NCBI GenBank assembly: GCA_016200325.1
Contig: JACQEZ010000019.1
Coordinates: forward strand, 248,001 to 312,000
DNA from: Candidatus Manganitrophaceae bacterium
GTDB taxonomy: Bacteria; Nitrospirota; Nitrospiria; SBBL01; Manganitrophaceae
Direction of reading: 5' to 3'
DNA: 64,000 nucleotides
In this document: in pieces, positions 54,621 to 63,166 of the stretch
How positions within the stretch are numbered: position 1 is the first letter of the stretch
Layout of the letters: each line of letters begins with the position of its first letter
Translations under genes and position numbers: made by a program
Notes under the pieces: model-generated
Databases searched by the model: none
What the model saw: only the letters and a program-made list of their open reading frames with translations
Told to the model about the DNA's origin: nothing

Positions 54621-56132
54621 TTAGAGCGAGAGAAATTTTTCCGGGTGAGCGGATGGGTTTTCCGAAGCCGCTCGGATGTTAATTTGAACCGGAGACTCTA
54701 ATTTCGTGGGGCCGTGCCGCTGCATCTTGTTGAAGAGCGTTCGGAGCGTCACTTTCAATAGGGCAGCCATTTTAGAGCGCTGGCCTCCCGTTTCCTCGAA
54801 AGCCGCTTTTAAGAGCATTCTTTCACACAATCCGATTGTTTCTTGAAAGGAGAGGCCGGACTGAATCTTACCAAAGAGAAACCGTTCAAATGCTTCTTCC
54901 TCTTCCCAAAGAGAAGGGCCTACTGTATGCCTTAACAGCTCTGGGGGAAGGTCGACCATCTCAATGATTTCACCGTCACTTTTTCTAAATAAAATTTTCC
55001 GAACGATATTTTCAAGCTCCCGCACGTTGCCGTCGTAGTTGAGCGTTTGAAGCAATTCCATCACGCGGGGATGGACCTCTTGGATTTGGCCTCGGTAGCA
55101 GCTGCGATGTTTTTTGAGAAAGAAGTAAACCAGGGGGCGGATATCCTCTTTTCGCTGTTTCAGCTCCGGAATCTCCAGCGAGAGGACATTGAGTCTTTGA
55201 AAGAGATCCATTCGAAAATGGCCTTGCGCGACCGAGGCCGGCAGATCCTTATTCGTTGCGGCAATGACGCGAACATCAATGAGCTGCTCGCTCTCTTGCC
55301 CCACCGGTAAGATGCGTCGTTCCTGAAGGACCCGAAGCAACTTGGGCTGTAATTTCAAATCCAATTCGCTGATTTCATCTAAAAAGAGCACCCCCCCTTC
55401 CGCCGCACGGAACAGGCCGAGCCGGTCTCGATCGGCTCCGGTAAAAGCGCCGCGTCGATGACCGAAGAACTCACTCTCAGCCAGCATTCCTGAAATAGCG
55501 CTGCAATTGACCGCAATAAAAGGGCTGCCACTTCGTTTCGGATCCATCTGGTGGATTGCGCGGGCGATCAGCTCTTTTCCCGTCCCGGACGCGCCGGTAA
55601 TCAAGACCGGCAGGTCGCTGAAAAAAGCCGCCTTTCGAGCGGACTCCCGGATGCGCCGCATCGCCGCACTTTGTCCGACCAAACCGAGCCCCTCGAAGGA
55701 GACCCGCCGTCGATCCTCGGCGGCTTCGGGGCGCTCGAGCACCGATTTGCAGACGGCGCTTTTTAAGCGATTCATAAATGCAGGATCGGCCTCATCTAAA
55801 AAAGCGATTGCTCCTTTTAAAAAGGGGTAACAGTATTCGGAATTCAATAAAGTGTGCAGCTGATCATCAAACAGAATCAGCTTCAAAGGAGAGGTTGATC
55901 CTTCCAATTGATCGACGAGGGTGAAACCGAAGCTCTTTTCGGGTATTGAATTTTGGGAAGAGGGCCAGCGCAGGGGAAGGATCACCAAATCAGGTCGCTG
56001 CTTCCTGATGAATCGGATCATTTCTTGCGGATCTGTGACCTGCTGGATGAAATAGTCGGCATCAAAGAGTTTTATGAGCTGTTGCGCCCGCTCCGCTTTC
56101 CAATCGCTAATTAGAATAAGTGACTTACTCAT
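54621..56132 (-). CDS. Sigma-54-dependent activator with a degenerate receiver domain
   Basis: This 503-residue protein has an N-terminal receiver-like fold (SLILISDWKAE then DLVILPLRWPS) in which the phospho-acceptor position is Pro (P53) and the acidic pair is altered, so it is probably not phosphorylated. The AAA+ domain is intact: Walker A GASGTGKE (180-187), GAFTGA (228-233), Walker B LFLDEIS. The C-terminal Fis-type HTH reads GGQRSKMAALLKVTLRTLFN. No partner kinase is adjacent; the exoprotein gene is the next gene downstream. Activity may be set by ligand or protein contact. Confidence 0.9.
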   Translation of the reverse strand: MSKSLILISDWKAERAQQLIKLFDADYFIQQVTDPQEMIRFIRKQRPDLVILPLRWPSSQNSIPEKSFGFTLVDQLEGSTSPLKLILFDDQLHTLLNSEYCYPFLKGAIAFLDEADPAFMNRLKSAVCKSVLERPEAAEDRRRVSFEGLGLVGQSAAMRRIRESARKAAFFSDLPVLITGASGTGKELIARAIHQMDPKRSGSPFIAVNCSAISGMLAESEFFGHRRGAFTGADRDRLGLFRAAEGGVLFLDEISELDLKLQPKLLRVLQERRILPVGQESEQLIDVRVIAATNKDLPASVAQGHFRMDLFQRLNVLSLEIPELKQRKEDIRPLVYFFLKKHRSCYRGQIQEVHPRVMELLQTLNYDGNVRELENIVRKILFRKSDGEIIEMVDLPPELLRHTVGPSLWEEEEAFERFLFGKIQSGLSFQETIGLCERMLLKAAFEETGGQRSKMAALLKVTLRTLFNKMQRHGPTKLESPVQINIRAASENPSAHPEKFLSL

Positions 56133-56387
56133 ACGGCGAGATGACCGAAATCAGCCTCTTCGGTATTTATGAAAAGGGGTTGGAACTCCGTTTTGGTTTT
56201 CTATTTTGGCGTGCCGACTCAGAAATCAGACCTAAAGCTTACCTATAACCGTATTATAGCTAACAATGAGGGTCTAAAAAAATAACCATCGCGTATTATA
56301 TAAATCTATGTACAAAATGCACCGTTGAATTAATTATAGAAGGCCACTTTATACTGATATGGCCTCGTCGGCCGAGGGTCTACTGAT

Positions 56388-57374
56388 CTATGTTTTCGAC
56401 GGCTGCTCTTCAAAAATCCGGCGGATCACCTCTTCGACTTCGACCTCTTCGACCGCCAGGTCTTCGACCGGAAGCTGACCGAGGAGCCGATGGGTGACCT
56501 GGGCGACCTCCTTTTTCTTCACTTTCAATACCGCATGGTGCTCATCGAGCTCCACCACCCCCTCTTCTCCGGAGAGCGCGGCGGCCGCTTGCGGTGAAGC
56601 GAACCGAATCTTGATCACCTTGTGATCGACGTATCGCTGCGAGAGGTCGTCGAGCGAGCCGTCGTAGACGACCCGGCCATGGTTGATCACCAAGACCCGC
56701 TTGCAGAGCTGCTCGACGTCGCGCATGTAGTGGCTCGTCAGGAGCACCGTCGTCCGCTTGAGCCGGTTGTATTCCTGAATGAACCCCCGGATCTTTTCTT
56801 GGGAGATTACGTCGAGCCCGATCGTCGGCTCATCCAAGAAGAGGACCCGCGGCTGATGAAGGAGCGCCGCCACCAGCTCGCACTTCATCCGCTGCCCCAA
56901 CGAGAGCTGCCGGACCGGCACATTGAGCAGCTCTTTGAGGTCGAGCAGCGAGACCATTTCATCGAGGGCCCGCTGAAAGGTGGTCCGGTCGACCTCATAG
57001 ATATCGCGGTTGAGCGCGAACGACTCCGCCGGCGGCAGATCCCACCAGAGCTGATTCTTCTGCCCCATCACGATCGCGAACTGCCGCTGATAGGCGCGGT
57101 TTCGCTCCCAGGGAACAAATCCCAAGACCCGGACCTCCCCGGTGGTCGGCGTTAAGATGCCTGAGAGCATCTTCAAGAGGGTCGTCTTCCCGGCGCCGTT
57201 CGGGCCGAGAAAACCGACCAGCTCTCCCTCTTCCAACGAGAAAGAGACCGACTTGACCGCCTCATTATAAAACGCCTCGCGCCAGAAGAGCCCCTTGATC
57301 GAGCCGACCAGGCCCGGCTCTTTCCGATGGGTCTTAAACGTCTTGGTCAGATTTTTGACATCAATCGCAGGCAT
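56388..57374 (-). CDS. ABC transporter ATP-binding protein of an ABC-2 exporter
   Basis: This 328-residue ATPase has Walker A GPNGAGKT (57-64), a signature LSLGQRMKCE and Walker B VLFLDEPTIGLD with switch His in LLTSHYMRD. A C-terminal extension with EVEVEEVIRRIFEEQP is typical of ABC-2 exporters with DUF990/ABC2_membrane_6 partners. It is the last gene of a three-gene operon. Substrate unknown. Confidence 0.95.
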   Translation of the reverse strand: MPAIDVKNLTKTFKTHRKEPGLVGSIKGLFWREAFYNEAVKSVSFSLEEGELVGFLGPNGAGKTTLLKMLSGILTPTTGEVRVLGFVPWERNRAYQRQFAIVMGQKNQLWWDLPPAESFALNRDIYEVDRTTFQRALDEMVSLLDLKELLNVPVRQLSLGQRMKCELVAALLHQPRVLFLDEPTIGLDVISQEKIRGFIQEYNRLKRTTVLLTSHYMRDVEQLCKRVLVINHGRVVYDGSLDDLSQRYVDHKVIKIRFASPQAAAALSGEEGVVELDEHHAVLKVKKKEVAQVTHRLLGQLPVEDLAVEEVEVEEVIRRIFEEQPSKT

Positions 57375-57410
57375 CTGAAATACAATTCCTCTAAATAATA
57401 TATTTTATGA

Positions 57411-57445
57411 CCGTCCCGTCATTCCCGCGAAAGCGAGAACGACGG
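57411..57445. repeat. REP-like inverted repeat inside the ABC operon
   Basis: CCGTCCCGTCATTCCCGCG and the downstream GAACGACGG share CCGTC/GACGG arms; the core GTCATTCCCGCGAAAGCG is a common dispersed repeat. It lies between the second permease and the ATPase gene. Confidence 0.5.
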
Positions 57446-57461
57446 CCTCCCAGAAAATGAT

Positions 57462-58280
57462 CTAACTGCTTGCCGAGCTGTAGTGCTGCAGGCTCCAATT
57501 CCAGATCGCCAGCCCCAGCGACAGCAGGACCGCCGTCACGCAGAGCGTGAGGGCGATCAATCCAACATCGGCCCGGCCGGTGAGGATCGACGCCGGCACC
57601 GTCGCGATCAGGCTGCTCGGGACAACGAAGGTGAAGAAGGCCTTTCCCAAACCGCGGTAGATCTCCCGCGGGTAGCGGGCGGTGTCGATGAAATAGTAGA
57701 CGACGGTGTTCAGCTCTTGCGACTTCACCAGCCAGAAGACGGCGCTGTTGATGATCAAACAAAAAGCATAGTAGAGCAAAAGCGAGTTGATCAACATCAC
57801 CAGATACAAAGGGATACTGCTCAAGGCGGCATCGGGGAGATGGATAAATCCATACACGACGAGTGCCAGCCCCATCAACCCTTCGCCGAGGCTCTCGGTG
57901 AGCGAGACATGCCGAAAGGCGAGGTGGGCATTCGCCGCCATCGGCGCGGTCAGCATCGCGTCGAACCGCCCCGTCCGAATATATTCTCCGAGCTCGAGAA
58001 ACCCTTGTCGAAAGGTAAGGTAGGCGATTTCGCGGACCACGCCGACACTCCCGACCAAAACCATCGTTTGATGGAAGCTCCAGCCGCCGATCGTCTCGAC
58101 GTTGGCATAAAGGATGGCGAAGAAGACGACGTTCACCCCCATGAAAAAAATATCCATGATGACGGCGATGACGAAGTTCGCCCGGTAGATCATCTCATTT
58201 TTCAAATTATGGGCGAGAAAAGAGCGGTAGAGGAAAAGATACCGGGAGATCTGCGCCGAAACCTTACTGACCCACGGCTT
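57462..58280 (-). CDS. ABC-2 exporter permease 2 (DUF990/ABC2_membrane_6)
   Basis: This 272-residue protein has six membrane helices and the ABC2_membrane_6 block GEYIRTGRFDAMLTAPM. The ATG at MKPWVSK overlaps the stop of the first permease by about 17 bases; an ATG four codons upstream is also possible. It pairs with the other permease and the downstream ATPase. Confidence 0.92.
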   Translation of the reverse strand, partial: KPWVSKVSAQISRYLFLYRSFLAHNLKNEMIYRANFVIAVIMDIFFMGVNVVFFAILYANVETIGGWSFHQTMVLVGSVGVVREIAYLTFRQGFLELGEYIRTGRFDAMLTAPMAANAHLAFRHVSLTESLGEGLMGLALVVYGFIHLPDAALSSIPLYLVMLINSLLLYYAFCLIINSAVFWLVKSQELNTVVYYFIDTARYPREIYRGLGKAFFTFVVPSSLIATVPASILTGRADVGLIALTLCVTAVLLSLGLAIWNWSLQHYSSASS

Positions 58281-59052
58281 CATACCGCGCAATCCCCCGC
58301 TTTAAAATGAACTGAAGGAGAAAATAAAGGCCGATGACCCAGACCGCCGCCGCAACGAGCCCTTCGACCGGGTGCGGCTCCTTTTCCAGAAAAACCTGAA
58401 TCGGGAAGAAGACCAGATACCGGAACGGCAATACCCGGGCAATCGTCTGAAAGAGCTGTGGGAAAAGGTCGAGCGGCAGGAGCGCGCCGGCGAAGAAGAA
58501 GATGATGTATTGAAGCATGTACTTGAACGCGTTCGCCTGGACCAGCCAGAAGGCGAGGAGCCCGATCGCAAAATCGAATGCAAACGAGAGAAGCCCCCCC
58601 AAGATCAACGCAAGGATAAAAAAGAGAACCGTCTCGGGCCGGGAGGGAAGCGTGACGTAAGGAACCAGGAAAAACGAGAGGGCGCCGACCGCCACCAAGA
58701 TCATCGCCCCCTCGAACAGCTTCCAGGAGAGGTTGATCGTAAAGGAGTAGTGGAGATAGTTGACCGGGCGGATCAGGAAGTTCGAAAAGGTCCCTTCCCG
58801 GATCTGATCGACGATCTCCCAGCTCGCATAGGAGAGGACAAGGCTGTTCATCACCATCTGGATCAGATAGTAGGTGATCAGGTCCGACAGATTGTACGCG
58901 CCGAGCCGTCCCTCCCCCTGGTAGATGGCATTCCAGAGGTAGAGGAGAACCGAAACACGGAGGATGTTTCCGAGGATCGAGATAAACGTCGGCCCCCGGT
59001 ATTGCAGGGCATTCTGCCAATTTACCCAAAAAACGGTCCAATATTTTCGCAT
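58264..59052 (-). CDS. ABC-2 exporter permease 1 (DUF990/ABC2_membrane_6)
   Basis: This 262-residue protein has six membrane helices with REGTFSNFLIRPVNYLHY, the block equivalent to that of its partner. It is the first gene of the operon (permease, permease, ATPase). The two permeases likely form a heterodimeric pore. The exported compound is unknown. Confidence 0.92.
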   Translation of the reverse strand: MRKYWTVFWVNWQNALQYRGPTFISILGNILRVSVLLYLWNAIYQGEGRLGAYNLSDLITYYLIQMVMNSLVLSYASWEIVDQIREGTFSNFLIRPVNYLHYSFTINLSWKLFEGAMILVAVGALSFFLVPYVTLPSRPETVLFFILALILGGLLSFAFDFAIGLLAFWLVQANAFKYMLQYIIFFFAGALLPLDLFPQLFQTIARVLPFRYLVFFPIQVFLEKEPHPVEGLVAAAVWVIGLYFLLQFILKRGIARYEAVGQ

Positions 59053-59362
59053 CGCGCCATTATAGCCGATTGACGAGGTGAGGTCTACGGCAGATGCGGA
59101 TGTTTTATACTAGAACGATACAAGGCAGCTTGAGTACCGCCACATCAGGGAAGCCGCCATAGAAAGGGGGCAAAGAAAAATAATTGGATCCCCTACCGAA
59201 CATGAAGAAAGATGAAAGCCAAGTTAGAGAAGACCCCGCCCCCTGAAGACGCAAAGCGTATCTGGACTCTTTAGATGATAGGTTGCTAAGGGGCGCTGCC
59301 CATCGCGTGGTCAAGGGCGCGCCCTTCGGGTTTTGGCTCCCCGCTTCGCGGTCCCCCCAAAA

Positions 59363-59379
59363 AAGTTGCAGCGCAACTT
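59363..59379. repeat. 7-bp inverted repeat at island boundary
   Basis: AAGTTGC-AGC-GCAACTT, a hairpin-forming dyad just inside the boundary region. Confidence 0.7.
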
Positions 59380-59421
59380 CGCTAACCCTTGACCGTGCTA
59401 CCCCCGCCCTCGCCGGGAGCA

Positions 59422-59452
59422 GGGTTGCAGCTGCAACCCATTTTTAATTTTA
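59422..59452 (+). terminator. Palindrome followed by T-rich DNA
   Basis: GGGTTGCAGCTGCAACCC is a perfect 18-bp palindrome followed on plus by ATTTTTAATTTT, so it can act as an intrinsic terminator on the plus strand. It shares GTTGC/GCAAC sequence with the dyad about 50 bases to its left. Confidence 0.55.
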
Positions 59453-59491
59453 TAAAATGTAAAAGGCGCGGCGGGTAATCGCCAGAAGCAG

Positions 59492-60226
59492 TTATCCTCC
59501 AGCGGCCTCTGAAAGCTTCAGCACCTTTGGCAGCAAGGAAATTTCAATATTACGGAATGAAAGCTCTATTGCTTCAATGAGAAAAAATCCCCCAAAAATA
59601 TAATTGAAAAGGGATTTTCCGGGGATTGGTTTATCAGAGAGATTAACCGTCCAAGTGTCTTTATCTACCTGATAAAAGTGGGTGTGTCCGTAGCAGTTTG
59701 GATGGCAGAATTCGCATAGAAATTCGTAAAGACCTAAGATGCCCTCCTCTTTTTTCTTGCCTAATTGTCTATCTAATTTTTCAATCAAACTTATAGCATT
59801 GACGGCTTTGCTGCCCCCAGTCAAATCTTCTAGGCGGGTGGCAAGGGCTGTTTCCGCTATAAGTTCCTCAATTGCGCTCAGGTCGCCTTCTTCGCACAGC
59901 TTCGATAATTCTGTTTCAAAATTATCGAAATAAGCGGTCGTTTCGATAATTGCACGGGCGCAGAGAGCGGCCGCGAGAGGGTTGTCCGCATTCCAAGCAT
60001 CGGCGCACCCATCGGCCAGCATCACCGTACGGTATAGAACGCCTTGTTGAAAGCATTTGATGTTAAACACCGCTGGGAAACGGTCTGCCCCTTTTCTTTG
60101 GATAGCAGGCAGCCGATGCTTTTTAAGGCGTTCTAATATCCGATTGGAAACCTCGACCTTGGCCCAATCTTGGCCCGCCGCTTCGACGGCTTCGCGGCTA
60201 AAACCGATACCTATCTTAGATTCCAA
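59492..60226 (-). CDS. Hypothetical cytosolic protein of the mobile island
   Basis: This 244-residue protein is helical and not recognised. Features include a basic patch near RLKKHRLPAIQRK, Cys in LCEFCHPNCYGHTHF (HPNCYGH), a long charged linker, and a C-terminal hydrophobic helix FNYIFGGFFLIEAIELSF. It begins inside the end of the recombinase gene (11-base overlap), so it was carried in with that gene. No function is assigned. Confidence 0.65.
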   Translation of the reverse strand: MESKIGIGFSREAVEAAGQDWAKVEVSNRILERLKKHRLPAIQRKGADRFPAVFNIKCFQQGVLYRTVMLADGCADAWNADNPLAAALCARAIIETTAYFDNFETELSKLCEEGDLSAIEELIAETALATRLEDLTGGSKAVNAISLIEKLDRQLGKKKEEGILGLYEFLCEFCHPNCYGHTHFYQVDKDTWTVNLSDKPIPGKSLFNYIFGGFFLIEAIELSFRNIEISLLPKVLKLSEAAGG

Positions 60227-60689
60227 TGCTCTCCACCTCGCCCAGGCTCACGTTATCCCCGCGCCGGTCATAGAGTCCGGTGGTTTTAGCGTTGGAGTGT
60301 CCCGCCATCTGTTGCGCGACCTCGATACGCCCGCCGTTGGTCAAATAATCGGTGATTCCGGTTGCCCGGAAAGTATGACAGCCTATGGCGGTATCAATCT
60401 CCGCGTCCCCTGCCCGCCTTCGCACCATATACCAGACATCGGTGCGCGACATGGCCGAGCCGGAGAGCCGCCCGGTTTTCCCCACCGCCGCGCGGAAGAG
60501 CGGCCCCTTTTTATCATCCGCGATTCCCGCCGCCTCGATATATTCATCTAAAAATTGTTCCAGGCTGTGATGACACGGCATTTCATTGACCTTGCCGTTT
60601 TTTTCCCAGGCCGCGCGATCGCCCGCGCTGGAAATCAACGCCGGGATCCCCGGCACGGAAGGACTTTCTATGACGGCCAGCTCATTCAT
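60216..60689 (-). pseudogene. Tyrosine recombinase with an internal in-frame deletion
   Basis: This 157-residue frame starts with the integrase N-terminus MNELAVIESPSVPGI then ISSAGDRAAW. It jumps directly to EKNGKVNEMPCHHSLEQFL, the box-II lysine region. The catalytic C-terminal motifs GCHTFRATGI (His/Arg) and MAGHSNAKTTGLYDRR (His/Arg then Tyr) are intact. Roughly 120-150 residues, including the first Arg, are missing without a frameshift. The protein is probably inactive. The ATGA overlap with the gene before it indicates co-transcription. Confidence 0.7.
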
Positions 60690-60961
60690 CGGTTTGGGCT
60701 CTTTAACTTCTGAATCTTTTCCGCAATGGACAGATAGTTGGAAGTAGACGACGTCAGCCCCATTCGCACCGTCGAGCCGTGTAAGTGCTCCGCAATCTTC
60801 GATGCGGGCGCGCCTTCCAGCACCAATTTGAAGACCTGGGGAACATAGCTGTCATATTCATCCCTGGGCATACCCGCCCCGATAGGGTTCCAATCCTCCC
60901 AGAGGATTTTATTAATCGCGTTGTATAATTCAACTTGCTCCGGCGACATGCGCTTTCTCAT
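60686..60961 (-). CDS. Small hypothetical protein of the island
   Basis: From the chosen ATG (about 91 aa) the protein reads RKRMSPEQVELYNAINKILW then RDEYDSYVPQVFKLVLEGAP, similar in pattern to short proteins often seen next to integrated elements. An in-frame GTG 47 codons upstream overlaps the TGA of the MBL gene (GTGA) and would add a Cys-rich N-terminus (CLCGYNGC, CGIGKRYCLG); no Shine-Dalgarno distinguishes them. Its stop overlaps the recombinase ATG. Confidence 0.55.
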   Translation of the reverse strand: MRKRMSPEQVELYNAINKILWEDWNPIGAGMPRDEYDSYVPQVFKLVLEGAPASKIAEHLHGSTVRMGLTSSTSNYLSIAEKIQKLKSPNR

Positions 60962-61005
60962 CATCTCCCCGAGACAGTACCGCTTTCCGATTCCGCAGGT
61001 CAAGG

Positions 61006-61045
61006 AATTTACTACAACATAACGTCCTTTATGTTGTAGTAAATT
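61006..61045. repeat. 17-bp perfect inverted repeat
   Basis: AATTTACTACAACATAA and TTATGTTGTAGTAAATT flank CGTCCT. The position is upstream of (or inside the alternative N-terminus of) the small hypothetical gene, and the T-content is too low for a terminator in either direction. An operator or transposon-end role is possible. Confidence 0.7.
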
Positions 61046-61098
61046 GCATCCGTTGTAGCCGCACAGGCACTCGGCCAAAGTGAGCACCCGACGAATAA

Positions 61099-62091
61099 TC
61101 ACTCAGCAGTGTTGTTAATGCGCCTAAGGTATATATATCCCTGTGCATTTGTTTTTAAACAATCTGCTTTGCACACTTCTGCAAAGACCGCATTTTCCAC
61201 GTAAACATCTAACGCCTGATCCGCAACTTCCAGAACGATATTGCCGGCCTGGTTGCTCGTAATAACCGCCAGCTTGCGTTGACTCCAAGCGTCATAGGCA
61301 AGGTGTTCTGATGGAGCGCACCCAAACAGAGTCAATTTAGGTCTTATTTGATCAAGGAAATCAAAAGATCGATCCGAGCCGCGGCCGTGATGTGGGGCAA
61401 TCATCACCGAACAATTAGCAACGTCAGACTCGTAGTGCTTCAAAACATATTCCCATGTTGCATCATGAGCATCGCCGGGTATAAGCACGCGGCCGCCGGC
61501 AGATCGATACAACAATACGTAAGAGCCATCATTAATATCGCCATCATCTGAAGCGGCTGCAACCAGGGCATCATCTGGCGCTAGAATATATAAACCATCC
61601 CCGCCGCCTTCGGCGTTTTCAATTCGATTAGCGAACTGAAAATATACACCAGCAAGATGTTTCAAGGTATTTACACCAGACTCCCTGCCATCGCGAAGAC
61701 TCTCATAACGATTCCAATCCGCCTCGTTATAAGGACAGCTTGAAAAGTCTGGGGCTTCTCGCTGGACTCCAGTGTGCCAGAAGTTGGTTATGCCGATCTC
61801 ATCGGCTAATACATCCAAACCGTCCATATGATCCATATCTGGATGTGTCAGGATAAACCGAAAAATTCTAGTAATCCCAAGTGATTTTGCGTAAAGAATC
61901 GGGTTTGTCGGATATTTGCACATCCTAAAATTACCGAGCAGTCTCCTCAGCGCAGCTTTTTCCAGGATAGCTTTTCTCGGTTCCTCTTTTATGTTCCCGT
62001 CGCAAATATCAATCATGGACACGCGACCGCTTACATGACGAATAATTGTGCAATCTCCGGGGGCAACATTTAAAAAATGAACCGATGCCAT
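61099..62091 (-). CDS. ComEC-type MBL-fold hydrolase of the mobile island
   Basis: This 330-residue protein has a metallo-beta-lactamase core: an N-terminal NVAPGDCTIIRH, then LTHPDMDHMDGLD (HxDxDH-type), VLIPGDAHDATW and IAPHHGRGSD, as in ComEC C-terminal and related stand-alone hydrolases that act on nucleic acids or nucleotides. AAAAGGAG precedes the ATG. It starts 63 bases after the membrane protein gene on the same strand, so the two appear paired. No signal peptide; the enzyme is probably cytosolic. Confidence 0.85.
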   Translation of the reverse strand: MASVHFLNVAPGDCTIIRHVSGRVSMIDICDGNIKEEPRKAILEKAALRRLLGNFRMCKYPTNPILYAKSLGITRIFRFILTHPDMDHMDGLDVLADEIGITNFWHTGVQREAPDFSSCPYNEADWNRYESLRDGRESGVNTLKHLAGVYFQFANRIENAEGGGDGLYILAPDDALVAAASDDGDINDGSYVLLYRSAGGRVLIPGDAHDATWEYVLKHYESDVANCSVMIAPHHGRGSDRSFDFLDQIRPKLTLFGCAPSEHLAYDAWSQRKLAVITSNQAGNIVLEVADQALDVYVENAVFAEVCKADCLKTNAQGYIYLRRINNTAE

Positions 62092-62154
62092 TGGCGCTCC
62101 TTTTATTATCATTTATTCTTTTCTCAAACGTGCTGCAGGCATAAATACAGTGGG

Positions 62155-62907
62155 TTAAAGATGGTCACAGCTCTGTAGCAGACGCTCTGCGTATGAAAAA
62201 CCCGTACGCTTGAGTGCGCCCTCGTTCAACAGGAAAAGCCATGCAATGAGCATCATCGCCGAAACGCCTAGTGTGATCATCTCAGCGGGCTCAAGAGTCA
62301 GCATCGGATTGCTGAAGAAATAAGGTGGCGTCACCATTAAAACTTTCGCATGGAACAGAGCCCACGCGATACAAATGGCGGTCATAGCTATACCATAGCA
62401 CCGGAGCCCTAGGCAATTCCGCTGAAATCCAAAAGCGACATTTTCCTTAAACACCAAAGGGAATTTTTTTGTGTCGCGCGTTTGGGCGATGAGCCACACG
62501 GTCGCGGCTCGATATAATTCGTCGGCCGCCGCCGGATCGGCTCTTTCAGCTTCGGCAGCAGGCAGAGGCTTTTTGAGTCCCTGTGCAAGTACACCGTGGA
62601 AACGCTCCTTGGTATACACGTCAATGCTTGTGTCACGATATCGAAGCAACTGTGTGGTGGGAGCGCCGCCCCATTTTCTGAATAACTTGTCTTGAATACG
62701 CTTGCCTGCGTCTCTGGAAACACGTCCAAGGGCATATCCTGCACCGCAGAAACCTAAAATGGACAACACGCTGGAGACAATGATGTGTGCTGTCCCATAA
62801 AGACATACCAGCAGTACCGCTATTGGTAAGAAGACCAAAAGTCCAGGATACAAGCGAGCTGGCCGATCATATGGATCCAGCAGAAATTTGGGAATAAACG
62901 CACTCAT
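62155..62907 (-). CDS. Multi-pass membrane protein paired with the MBL hydrolase
   Basis: This 250-residue protein (from MSAFIPKFLL) has an N-terminal hairpin of hydrophobic segments around LLVFLPIAVLLVCLYG and SSVLSILGFCGAGYAL, a charged central domain of about 100 residues, and two further helices near residues 175-195 and 220-240. That is four helices in two pairs, as in several membrane-effector proteins. A Shine-Dalgarno AAAGGA is seen. No family is recognised, but its position directly upstream of the MBL gene suggests a two-gene unit. Confidence 0.7.
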   Translation of the reverse strand: MSAFIPKFLLDPYDRPARLYPGLLVFLPIAVLLVCLYGTAHIIVSSVLSILGFCGAGYALGRVSRDAGKRIQDKLFRKWGGAPTTQLLRYRDTSIDVYTKERFHGVLAQGLKKPLPAAEAERADPAAADELYRAATVWLIAQTRDTKKFPLVFKENVAFGFQRNCLGLRCYGIAMTAICIAWALFHAKVLMVTPPYFFSNPMLTLEPAEMITLGVSAMMLIAWLFLLNEGALKRTGFSYAERLLQSCDHL

Positions 62908-62978
62908 TTTTGCACCATCCTTTGCCCCGCGATCACGACACTCAGCGGGCCAGAATGCGCCGCCTCCCAAGTGAATTT

Positions 62979-63006
62979 ACGATTTTACGATTAATCGTAA
63001 AATCGT
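62979..63006. repeat. Perfect 28-bp palindrome
   Basis: ACGATTTTACGATT is followed directly by its reverse complement, giving an uninterrupted 28-bp palindrome with two TTTACGAT half-sites. It lies between the truncated antitoxin gene stop and the membrane protein gene. It could be an operator of a HigA/XRE-type dimer, a recombination site or a transposon-derived end. Confidence 0.85.
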
Positions 63007-63007
63007 T

Positions 63008-63166
63008 TTACTTCAGGTTAATCTCCTTCGCCTTCAACGGCTCGACCGGCGGCATGCATAGACGATCGAATTCACGCAGCGTGACCTGATCCATAATGCC
63101 CGCTTCGTGCAATCCGCTCGCCGTCTCATGGACGGCCTCAAGAATCCCCGATTTTCTTTTCCTCAT
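63008..63166 (-). pseudogene. Truncated HigA/NadS-type antitoxin lacking its HTH
   Basis: A 52-codon frame reads MRKRKSGILEAVHETASGLH then MDQVTLREFDRLCMPPVEPL and ends AKEINLK. This is the N-terminal half of HigA-type XRE antitoxins (VHETAKGLH..., LREFDRLCLPP...), whose HTH normally follows. Here TAA ends the frame and the palindrome begins immediately, so the DNA-binding part is gone. Overlap of 29 bases with the upstream gene. Confidence 0.6.

Larger units (their letters stand above)
59053..59491. other. Left boundary of the mobile island: structured, gene-free DNA
   Basis: About 440 bases with no credible gene. GC-rich clusters with inverted repeats (CCCGCTTCGCGG, two GTTGC-type palindromes) precede a lower-GC island. 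The composition shifts across this stretch. No tRNA is seen, so the attachment site is not placed. Confidence 0.45.

Noticed and set aside
59053-59491. Possible tRNA or attC site at the island boundary
   Set aside because: I could not fold a cloverleaf or find the paired integron core sites; only simple inverted repeats are present.
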